Origin: Planctomycetota bacterium
Lineage (GTDB): Bacteria; Planctomycetota; UBA1135; GCA-002686595
DNA length: 5,718 nt
Assembly (NCBI GenBank): GCA_013140785.1
Contig: JABFRZ010000333.1
Location: 1 to 5,718, forward strand
Direction of reading: 5' to 3'
The notes beneath the pieces are model-generated. The model did no database searches, was not told where the DNA came from, and saw only the letters and a program-made list of their open reading frames with translations. The position numbers were made by a program, and so were the translations under genes. Positions 1 to 5,704 of the stretch are shown here, piece after piece; the stretch's first letter is position 1; every line of letters begins with the position of its first letter.

Positions 1-1
1 G

Positions 2-121
2 ATAAACGGGGTGCGCGCGCCATCGATGGCCGAGGTCGATGCGCTGGCCGAACTCGCGCGCGAACGCGAGCTCGACGTGCGCGTCATTCCCCAAGTTCAC
101 CGCCAGCTCGGGATTCCCTGA
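2..121 (+). CDS. queE: C-terminal fragment, probable 7-carboxy-7-deazaguanine synthase (QueE-like radical SAM enzyme)
   Basis: This is the 3' end of a gene that enters from the left edge; about 39 codons are visible, ending in TGA at 119-121. The translated tail is rich in acidic and basic residues and finishes with VRVIPQVHRQLGIP. A Q-x-H-(K/R)-x-L-(G/N)-I ending resembles the C-terminus of QueE proteins (E. coli QueE ends in a similar QTHKYLNI-type motif, from memory). QueE converts 6-carboxytetrahydropterin to 7-carboxy-7-deazaguanine, using S-adenosylmethionine and a 4Fe-4S cluster, on the way to queuosine. The diagnostic CxxxCxxC cluster motif would lie outside the window, so the call rests on the tail alone. 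The stop codon shares one base with the Der start (TGATG), which suggests one transcript. It could instead be another radical SAM or unrelated enzyme. That an ORF ends here is fairly certain; its name is moderate. Confidence 0.55.
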   Translation: MNGVRAPSMAEVDALAELARERELDVRVIPQVHRQLGIP

Positions 122-1470
122 TGGCCCTGCCGCGCGTCGCCATCGTGGGCCGCCCCAACGTGGGGAAATCCACGCTCTTCAACCGCCTGACGGGCAGCCG
201 CATCGCGATCGTAGAGCCCACCCCGGGTGTCACGCGCGACCGCATCAGCGCTCCGGCTCGGCTTTCCAGCGTGCTGGGCGAGCGCACGGTCGAGCTCAGC
301 GACACGGGCGGCATCGGCGTGGTCGATCGCGACGACCTCGGTCCGGACGTGGAGCGCGAGATCCAGCGCGCGCTCGAGCGCAGCGACCTGGTCCTGTTCG
401 TGGTCGATGCGCGCGCGGGTCTCGCGCCCTTCGATGCCGAGGTCGCGGCGCGCCTGCGCAAGCTCAAGAAGCCCGTGATGCTGGTGTGCAACAAGGTCGA
501 GGGCGAGAAGCTCGCCTGGGAGGTGGATGCCTTCCGTGCGCTCGGGATCGGCGGCGATCCCTTCCCGATCAGCGCCCAGAACGGCGATGGCGTCGCCGAC
601 CTCGAGGAGGAGATCATGCGCCGGCTGCCGCCGCCGGCCGCGGACGAGGGCACGCAGCGCTCGACCTTCAAGCTCGCCATCGTCGGCCGGCGCAACGCCG
701 GCAAGTCCACCCTGGTCAACGCGCTGGCGCGCGAGGAGCGCGTGATCGTCTCGGCCGTGCCCGGCACCACGCGCGATGCGCTGGACGTGCAGGTCGAGCG
801 CGGCGGCGAGCTGTTCACCCTGATCGACACGGCCGGCGTGCGCAAGCGCACCAAGCACGAGGACGCGATCGAGTTCTTCTCGTTCGCGCGCAGCTACCGC
901 GCCATGCGAAGAGCGGACGTGGTGCTGCTCCTGTTCGACGCCAGCGAGCGCATCTCGGCCATCGAGAAGCGTCTGGCGCGCTACGTGCGCGACCACTATC
1001 GCGTGGTGTTGCTGGGGGCCAACAAGTGGGACCTGGTGCGCGCGGGCCTCGAGCCCGAGGACTTCCGCACCTACCTCGACCAGGAGCTGCCGGGGCTCGC
1101 CTTCGCGCCGATCGCGTTCCTGTCGGCCAAGACCGGCCAGAACGTGGCCGCGACCTTCGAGCTGGCGCGCGAGCTGCACAAGAACGCGAGCGTGCGCATC
1201 CCGACCGCCGAGCTGAACCGCATCCTGGAGAAGGCCGTCGAGTCGCGCTCGCCCGGTTCGCGCGGCCAGCGCGTGAAGATCAGCTACGCGACCCAGGCCG
1301 AGAGCTCGCCGCCGACCTTCGTGCTGTTCGTCAACGACGCGCGCCTGATCGGCAAGACCTACCTGCGCTACCTGGAGAATCGCCTGCGCGAGCTCACACC
1401 GCTGGGCGAGGTGCCGATCCGCTTCGTGGTGCGCGACAAGCGCGAGAAGTTGCTGGGGGAAATGCGATGA
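121..1470 (+). CDS. der: Ribosome-assembly GTPase Der (EngA), tandem GTPase domains plus KH-like domain
   Basis: The 449-residue product has the usual Der length and architecture. Domain 1 shows G1 GRPNVGKST (10-18), the switch segment TPGVTRD (34-40), G3 DTGG (61-64), G4 NKVE (124-127) and G5 SAQNG (151-155). Domain 2 shows G1 GRRNAGKST (189-197), PGTTRD (214-219), G3 DTAG (236-239), G4 NKWD (301-304) and G5 SAKTG (335-339). The remaining 100 or so residues, including TFVLFVNDARLIGKTYLRYLENRLRE, match the C-terminal KH-like RNA-binding domain. Der is a cytoplasmic GTPase required for 50S subunit maturation. The ATG at 121 overlaps the upstream stop (TGATG) and has CGGGA at 109-113 as a weak ribosome site. 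It places G1 ten residues in, as is normal for the family. Oddities are Glu in place of the usual Asp in the domain-1 NKxD motif and the altered P-loop of domain 2. Its stop overlaps the next start in ATGA. Confidence 0.97.
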   Translation: MALPRVAIVGRPNVGKSTLFNRLTGSRIAIVEPTPGVTRDRISAPARLSSVLGERTVELSDTGGIGVVDRDDLGPDVEREIQRALERSDLVLFVVDARAGLAPFDAEVAARLRKLKKPVMLVCNKVEGEKLAWEVDAFRALGIGGDPFPISAQNGDGVADLEEEIMRRLPPPAADEGTQRSTFKLAIVGRRNAGKSTLVNALAREERVIVSAVPGTTRDALDVQVERGGELFTLIDTAGVRKRTKHEDAIEFFSFARSYRAMRRADVVLLLFDASERISAIEKRLARYVRDHYRVVLLGANKWDLVRAGLEPEDFRTYLDQELPGLAFAPIAFLSAKTGQNVAATFELARELHKNASVRIPTAELNRILEKAVESRSPGSRGQRVKISYATQAESSPPTFVLFVNDARLIGKTYLRYLENRLRELTPLGEVPIRFVVRDKREKLLGEMR

Positions 1471-1985
1471 TCCACGCTCTCTTGCGCGCGCTCGCCCTGG
1501 CGAGCCTGTGCGGCGCCAGCACGTCGGCCTGTACGTCGGTCGCGCGCCAGGAGGCCTTGGATGCGAAGCAGGCGCGCTGGCGGACGCTCGAGGTGAGCGT
1601 GGCCTCGGACCGCGTGCTGTGGCAGCTCGCGCTGCTCGCGCTCCAGAGCCAGGGCTATCCGCTGGGCGCGGGCACGGACCCCGGCGCGCGTCAGCTCGAA
1701 TCGGGTTGGAAGACCGACCTGCAGCCCTTCAAGGGCGACGGCCGGCGCTGGCGCGCGCTCGTGCGCATGACGCCGCTCGAGCCAGGCCGCTGGAAGCTCG
1801 AAGCGCGCGTCAAATGCGAGAGGAACCAGAACCTCGTGACGCCCCTCGATCCCGTGCGCACCGAATGGGAGCCCAGCAGCGACGACGAAGCCCAGGCGCA
1901 GATCCTGCTGCAGCACATCCGCTCCCGGCTGCAACCCGAGCTCGAGATCCAGCCGGCTCAGCGCGGCCCGAAAGAGGCGCGCTGA
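1467..1985 (+). CDS. Small exported or lipoprotein-like protein, family not recognised
   Basis: The 172-residue protein starts at the ATG within the ATGA overlap with the der stop, preceded by GGGGGA at 1455-1460, a plausible ribosome site six bases away. The N-terminus looks like a short export signal: Arg7, a hydrophobic stretch ALALASL (8-14), then GASTSAC with Cys22 as a possible lipidated residue. The lipobox (TSA-C) lacks the preferred Leu at -3, so lipidation is uncertain. The mature part is a single compact domain with many Trp and Arg residues, including RVLWQLALLALQSQGYPLG, LESGWKTDLQPFKGDGRRWRALVRM and a C-terminal helix-like segment (DDEAQAQILLQHIRSRLQ). The alternating hydrophobic and charged pattern in the middle suggests beta-strands. 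I cannot assign a function; a periplasmic or envelope location is inferred from the signal. Coupling to der indicates co-expression and need not mean a shared function. Good codon-position GC bias and tight overlap support it as a real gene. Confidence 0.8.
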   Translation: MIHALLRALALASLCGASTSACTSVARQEALDAKQARWRTLEVSVASDRVLWQLALLALQSQGYPLGAGTDPGARQLESGWKTDLQPFKGDGRRWRALVRMTPLEPGRWKLEARVKCERNQNLVTPLDPVRTEWEPSSDDEAQAQILLQHIRSRLQPELEIQPAQRGPKEAR

Positions 1986-2006
1986 GCGCCGGTTCTCGCG
2001 CCTCTG

Positions 2007-2053
2007 GCGCCGCCGCTGCCGCGGCAGTCGCGCCGCGCACCCGTCCTTTTCTT
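2007..2053 (+). terminator. Possible intrinsic terminator between the der unit and the polysaccharide unit
   Basis: An imperfect GC-rich hairpin spans 2007-2036. It is centred on the perfect palindrome CTGCCGCGGCAG (2016-2027) and extended on both sides by GC pairs with two mismatches. A T-rich stretch (TCCTTTTCTT, about 2044-2053) follows roughly eight bases after the stem. It sits where a terminator would be expected, just after the last gene of the first unit. The T-tract is too far from the stem and too interrupted for a classical intrinsic terminator. It could equally be an mRNA-stabilising hairpin or a chance structure in GC-rich DNA. Confidence 0.3.
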
Positions 2054-2076
2054 CCAGGGCCTTGCCCGTTACGGTC

Positions 2077-2100
2077 GGACCGGTCGAAAGAGGACCGTCC
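2077..2100 (+). promoter_or_regulatory. Leader hairpin presenting the Shine-Dalgarno sequence of the permease gene
   Basis: CGGTC (2081-2085) pairs with GACCG (2093-2097). The outer arm GGA (2077-2079) pairs with TCC (2098-2100) around a single bulged C at 2080. The seven-base loop GAAAGAG holds most of AAAGAGGA (2087-2094), a good Shine-Dalgarno match nine bases before the ATG at 2104. This site decides the start: the upstream in-frame TTG at 2062 has no comparable ribosome site. A further copy of CGGTC at 2072-2076 offers an alternative pairing with the same GACCG. Whether the structure regulates translation is inference. Confidence 0.45.
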
Positions 2101-2103
2101 CCG

Positions 2104-3063
2104 ATGACTCTGGAAGAAGAGCCGCTGCTCGCGCCACCCATGGGCGCATGGATCACGCCGCGTCCAGCGCGCGGGCTCGAGGTCCTGCAGCGCCTGGTGG
2201 GCCTGCCGAAACTGGTGAGCGGGCATCGGGACCTCGTGCTGACGACGCTGAAGCGTGACCTCAGCGCGCGCTTCCAGGGGACCCTGCTCGGCTGGGCCTG
2301 GCCGATCCTGCAGCCGCTGCTCCTGTTCGCGATCTACTACTTCATCTTCACGCGCTTCCTCGGACAGCGCATGCCCGCGTTGCCCGAGTCGCAGCAGGCC
2401 GGCATGGGCGTCTACATGTTCTGCGCCATGATCTCGTGGGGCGCGCTGGGCGAGTCGCTCGGGCGCGGCACGAGCGTGATCGTGGACAACGGCAACCTGA
2501 TCAAGAAGCTCGCCTTTCCGTCCGAGCTCCTGCCGCTCAACGTGGTCTTGGCCTCGCTGGTGATGATGCTGTTCGGCGTGGCGATCTTCATCGCGGTGTG
2601 CTTCACGTCGGTGTGGCCGCGGCCCGGGCTCGCCCTCGCGTGGATCCCGCTGATCGTGGTGCTGCAGGGACTCTTCACCTACGGGATCGTGTTGTTCCTC
2701 ACGACACTGCACGTGTTCCTGCGCGACACGGCCCAGGTGGTCGGCATGGTCACCACGGTGTGGATGTTCCTGACGCCTGTCTTCTGGGTGCCGGAGCTCC
2801 TGAGCGCGGGTCCGGGGGGCGCGTCGGTCGAGCAGCACATGGGCCTGATCCACGCCAATCCCGCCTACCACCTCGTTTCGGCTTGGCGCGGCGCGCTGAT
2901 GGGCGACGTGAGCCTCACGCTCGAGAGCGGCGTGCTGACCCCGGTCTCGGTGGCGGCCATCCCCGGGCACCTCGGGGTCTTCGCGCTGTGGGCGCTCGGC
3001 GCCTATGTGCTCGGGTACGCCTTCTTCGTGCACTCCCAGCGGCGCTTCGCCGACGAGGTCTGA
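2104..3063 (+). CDS. wzm: ABC-2 type polysaccharide export permease (Wzm-like)
   Basis: This 319-residue inner-membrane protein is the transmembrane half of an ABC exporter for O-antigen or capsule-type glycans. After a cytoplasmic N-terminal stretch it shows the family's amphipathic entry segment and first helix (RDLSARFQGTLLGWAWPILQ at 51-70, running into LLLFAIYYFIF, 72-82). Further helices lie near 100-115, 142-166, 178-203 and 212-230, with the last near 292-312. Landmarks of the ABC2_membrane family are NGNLIKKLAFPSELLPL (129-145) and LRDTAQVVGMVTTVWMFLTPVFW (206-228). The ATG at 2104 is chosen because AAAGAGGA lies nine bases upstream; a TTG at 2062 would add 14 residues without a ribosome site. 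The stop shares one base with the ATPase start (TGATG). That ATPase is its obvious partner. The substrate cannot be read from this protein, and a teichoic-acid-type TagG role is a less likely alternative. Confidence 0.92.
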   Translation: MTLEEEPLLAPPMGAWITPRPARGLEVLQRLVGLPKLVSGHRDLVLTTLKRDLSARFQGTLLGWAWPILQPLLLFAIYYFIFTRFLGQRMPALPESQQAGMGVYMFCAMISWGALGESLGRGTSVIVDNGNLIKKLAFPSELLPLNVVLASLVMMLFGVAIFIAVCFTSVWPRPGLALAWIPLIVVLQGLFTYGIVLFLTTLHVFLRDTAQVVGMVTTVWMFLTPVFWVPELLSAGPGGASVEQHMGLIHANPAYHLVSAWRGALMGDVSLTLESGVLTPVSVAAIPGHLGVFALWALGAYVLGYAFFVHSQRRFADEV

Positions 3064-4334
3064 TGACGAAGAGCTTCGCCCTGGAGGCCGAGCAGTTGGG
3101 CAAGGCCTACCGCGTCTACCCGCGACCGCTGCGACGTATCGGCGAGTGGCTCAGCGGCGGACGCTACAAGGGTCACCACGAGTTCTGGGCCCTGCGCGGG
3201 ATCGACCTCGCGCTCAAGCCCGGCGCCTCGCTCGGGCTGTGCGGTGCGAACGGGGCCGGCAAATCGACCTTGCTCAAGGTGCTCTCGGGCACGACCGCGC
3301 CGAGCGCGGGACGCTACCGCGTCAACGGGCGCGTGGCCAGCCTGCTCGAGCTCGGGGCCGGCTTCCACCTGGACTTCACCGGGCGCGCGAACATCGTGCT
3401 GAACGGCGTGATGATGGGCTTCTCGCGGCGCGAGCTCGAGAAGAAGACGCCCGAGATCATCGAGTTCGCCGAGCTCGGCGCGTACATCGACGAGCCCGTA
3501 CGCACGTACTCTTCGGGCATGGGGCTGCGCCTGGGCTTCGCCATCGCGGCCACGGTGGACCCCGACGTGCTGATCATCGACGAGGTCTTCGCGGTCGGCG
3601 ACATGTACTTCCAGAAGAAGTGCGTGGACCGCATCTACCAGTTCAAGAAGCGCAACAAGACCATCGTCTTCTGCAGCCACAGCCTCTACGACGTGCGTCA
3701 GTTCTGCGACCAAGCCCTGTGGCTCGAGCGCGGCGAGCCGCGCGCCATCGGTGACTCGGTGTACGTCACCAACGAGTACGCCTCCTACCAGCGCCATCAC
3801 ATCACCGCGGTCGAGGAGGCCGTGCGCAGCCAGCACCCGCCCGTGCCCGAGAGCCAGCGCGGACGCCCCGCGGACATGCCGAGCATCCTGGACGCGCGCA
3901 TCTACCGTCTGGGCACCGACGAGGAGTGCTACGAGGTCAAGAGCGGCGATTCGCTCGAGATCCGCGTGTGGTGGCGCAACCCGCGCCCCGCGCTGACGCC
4001 GATCCAGATCGGGATCGTCTTCATGCGCGGCGACATGACCCTGTGCGGTGGTCAGGCCACGCACTTCCAGGACGTGCGCCTCACCGGCACCTCGGGCTGC
4101 CTGGTGCTCAAGGCCCCCGAGCTCGGCCTGCTCGCGGGGCAGTTCCTGATCCCTGCGATCCTGTTCGACGATGCGGGCGTGCACCGCTACCAGGAATTCA
4201 TGATGCCCCAGAACCTGCACGTGCGCTCGCACACGCGTGAGGTCGGGCTGTTCCGCCTCGATCTCGCCTTCGAGCAGCGCGAGCTGGCCCCGCCGGCCGC
4301 ACGCGCGCCGGTGCCTGCCGCCCCGGGCCCATGA
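3063..4334 (+). CDS. wzt: Polysaccharide ABC transporter ATPase with C-terminal glycan-recognition domain (Wzt-like)
   Basis: The 423-residue protein has an ABC ATPase domain (about 5-240) and a C-terminal extension. Visible ATPase motifs are Walker A GANGAGKST (61-69), the Q-loop region LLELGAGFHLDFTGRANI (94-111, with Glu at the Q-loop as in the Wzt/TagH group), a YSSGM signature (149-153), Walker B VLIIDE (169-174), a D-loop AVGD (177-180) and the switch His206. After a polar linker (about 243-272) comes a beta-rich region (about 273-405) with the position and general look of the Wzt C-terminal carbohydrate-binding domain. This is followed by a Pro/Ala-rich tail (407-423). In E. coli O8/O9a the equivalent domain binds the modified non-reducing end of the O-antigen and couples chain completion to export. 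By analogy this transporter may read a specific glycan end. The gene overlaps the permease stop by one base and ends in an ATGA overlap with the glycosyltransferase. Confidence 0.93.
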   Translation: MTKSFALEAEQLGKAYRVYPRPLRRIGEWLSGGRYKGHHEFWALRGIDLALKPGASLGLCGANGAGKSTLLKVLSGTTAPSAGRYRVNGRVASLLELGAGFHLDFTGRANIVLNGVMMGFSRRELEKKTPEIIEFAELGAYIDEPVRTYSSGMGLRLGFAIAATVDPDVLIIDEVFAVGDMYFQKKCVDRIYQFKKRNKTIVFCSHSLYDVRQFCDQALWLERGEPRAIGDSVYVTNEYASYQRHHITAVEEAVRSQHPPVPESQRGRPADMPSILDARIYRLGTDEECYEVKSGDSLEIRVWWRNPRPALTPIQIGIVFMRGDMTLCGGQATHFQDVRLTGTSGCLVLKAPELGLLAGQFLIPAILFDDAGVHRYQEFMMPQNLHVRSHTREVGLFRLDLAFEQRELAPPAARAPVPAAPGP

Positions 4335-5635
4335 AGGCCAGCAGGATGGGCGCAATGAAGCACGACGTTCGCCTGGCCGCGCTGATCGTCAACTACAACA
4401 CCGGCTCGTACGCGGAGTGCTGCGTCGAGTCGCTGCTCGCGGAGTGGAAGCGCGCCGGGCGCGCGCGAGAGAAGCTCGCGATCGTGCTGGTGGACAACGC
4501 CTCGCCCCAGCCCCAAGACGAATACCTGCGGCGCCTCGAGGCTCTCGGAGTGACGGTCATCCGCTCGCGCGAGAACCTTGGCTACGCGCGCGGCATGAAC
4601 CTGTGCTACGCACAGACGAGCGGCGCGCCCGGGGACGTGGTCGCGATCCTCAACCCGGACCTCTACTTCTTGCCCGGCGCCGTCGAGCTGCTGCTGGACT
4701 ACGTGCTCGACCATCCCGAGGTCGGCGTGGTGGATCCGGCCACCTCGGTGGACCCGTTGGGGGTGATCAACCTGCCGCCCAACGTCATGCCGACGCCGCT
4801 CGACCACGCGCGCGTGGTGCTGGCCAACATGCACCCGTTCTTCGCGCGCGCCTACAGCCGCTACCGCGAGGCGCGCTGCATGCGCTGGTGGACTTCGCGC
4901 GAACCGCTCGAGACCGACATGCTCTCGGGCTGCTGCATGTTCATGCGCCGGGCCGTGATCGACGAGCTGGGTCAGGTGCTGGATCCGCGCTATCCGCTCT
5001 ACTTCGAGGACACCGACCTGTTCCGGACCCTCGCGCAGAAGGGCTACAAGGTGGTGCACCACACACCGGCGCGCATCCTGCACCACTGGTCGCGCTCGGC
5101 CATGATCGGCGGCGCCCCCGGCGACCAGGCGACGCTGCGTCACGAGCTCTCGCGCGAGCTCTACTATCGCAAGTTCTACGGGCCCCTGGGACGCGGCTTC
5201 TATCGCGTGATGCAGGCGCTCCTGATGCGCTGGCCGAAGCGCTGGCTCGGACGGCCGATCCAGCCGATGGTCTCGCTGGGGGCGCTGCACGAACCGCTCG
5301 AGCTCGAGCTCCCGCGCGCCTGCCGCTTCCGCGTCGAGATGTCGGTGCACCCTTCCTTCGTGGTCTGCTCGGGCTCCTTCGGACGGGGCGAGCGTTGGAG
5401 CATTCCCGCGGAGACCTGGGATTGGATGTTCTCGATCGACTACTACGCGCGCGTCTACGACCTCGACACGCACGAGGTGCTGGGCGCCTACCAATTCCAG
5501 AAGACCAAGCCGTGCCGCAGCGAGGCCATGAAGGCGAGCGAGCTCGAGCAGCTCGGGCCGCGCCTGCTCGAGCACGCGCCCTTTCGGTGGATGAGCCCTG
5601 CCGAACCCGTGCTGATGAGCGACGCTCCCGGATGA
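4331..5635 (+). CDS. GT2 family glycosyltransferase (rhamnosyltransferase-like) with extra C-terminal domain
   Basis: The 434-residue protein carries an inverting GT-A fold of the GT2/WbbL-like group in its first 290 or so residues. Visible motifs are LIVNYNTGSY (18-27), VLVDNASP (52-59), NLGYARGMN (82-90), the nucleotide/metal-binding ILNPDLYF (106-113, NPD in place of DxD), LSGCCMFMRRAVIDELG (198-214) and YFEDTDLFRTLAQKGYKV (224-241), where E226/D227 hold the likely catalytic-base position. HHW (251-253) follows, as in many rhamnosyltransferase-type members. It probably adds one sugar to the lipid-linked glycan exported by the adjacent transporter; donor and acceptor are unknown. Residues from about 305 to 395 form an additional, probably beta-rich segment that I do not recognise. 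The ATG at 4331 gives ATGA coupling but has little ribosome site. Met9 (4355) has AGGA eight bases upstream and is a real alternative that keeps all motifs. The last codons (MSDAPG) fall inside the ATGA array. Confidence 0.9.
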   Translation: MKASRMGAMKHDVRLAALIVNYNTGSYAECCVESLLAEWKRAGRAREKLAIVLVDNASPQPQDEYLRRLEALGVTVIRSRENLGYARGMNLCYAQTSGAPGDVVAILNPDLYFLPGAVELLLDYVLDHPEVGVVDPATSVDPLGVINLPPNVMPTPLDHARVVLANMHPFFARAYSRYREARCMRWWTSREPLETDMLSGCCMFMRRAVIDELGQVLDPRYPLYFEDTDLFRTLAQKGYKVVHHTPARILHHWSRSAMIGGAPGDQATLRHELSRELYYRKFYGPLGRGFYRVMQALLMRWPKRWLGRPIQPMVSLGALHEPLELELPRACRFRVEMSVHPSFVVCSGSFGRGERWSIPAETWDWMFSIDYYARVYDLDTHEVLGAYQFQKTKPCRSEAMKASELEQLGPRLLEHAPFRWMSPAEPVLMSDAPG

Positions 5636-5704
5636 ACGAGGTTCGGCGATGAGTGACGTCTTGCGATGAACCACCGCTCCGCGATGAACGGCGGTTGGCG
5701 ATGA
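5632..5704 (+). promoter_or_regulatory. Relay of overlapping micro-ORFs joined by ATGA
   Basis: The ATG at 5632 overlaps the glycosyltransferase stop and encodes MNEVRR, stopping at 5650-5652. The ATG at 5649 overlaps that stop and encodes MSDVLR, stopping at 5667-5669. The ATG at 5666 overlaps that one and encodes MNHRSAMNGGWR, stopping at 5702-5704, with an internal in-frame ATG at 5684. The ATG at 5701 overlaps this last stop. All three frames end in CGA TGA. A terminating ribosome could therefore pass from the glycosyltransferase to the 5701 start through successive four-base overlaps. The arithmetic (six codons plus stop minus four bases equals 17) means that a 17-base ATGA repeat produces this automatically. 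The peptides need not be functional, and translation of any of them is unproven. Confidence 0.4.

Noticed and set aside
39..1466. A 648-codon frame that would fuse an upstream extension to the small lipoprotein-like gene
   Set aside because: The first 476 codons run out of frame through der and give Arg/Ala/Gly-rich nonsense; only the part from the ATG at 1467 has a protein-like composition and a ribosome site.
2062..2090. A sigma-70 promoter for the permease operon (TTGCCC as -35)
   Set aside because: No acceptable -10 box follows at 16-18 bases; the promoter may be elsewhere in 1986-2085 or use another sigma factor.
2062..2103. TTG at 2062 as the permease start
   Set aside because: It adds 14 non-conserved residues (MPVTVGPVERGPSP) and lacks a ribosome site, while the ATG at 2104 has AAAGAGGA nine bases upstream.
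4187..5674. Long open frame on the minus strand across the glycosyltransferase, and similar long minus-strand frames over der and the ATPase
   Set aside because: They lie opposite well-supported genes, read as low-complexity His/Arg/Ala/Glu-rich sequence with no recognisable motif, and are expected where third codon positions are mostly G or C.
5632..5704. Frameshifted remnant of a longer glycosyltransferase C-terminus
   Set aside because: The sequence past the stop shows the ATGA repeat pattern in changing frames, with no sustained protein-like extension in any single frame.
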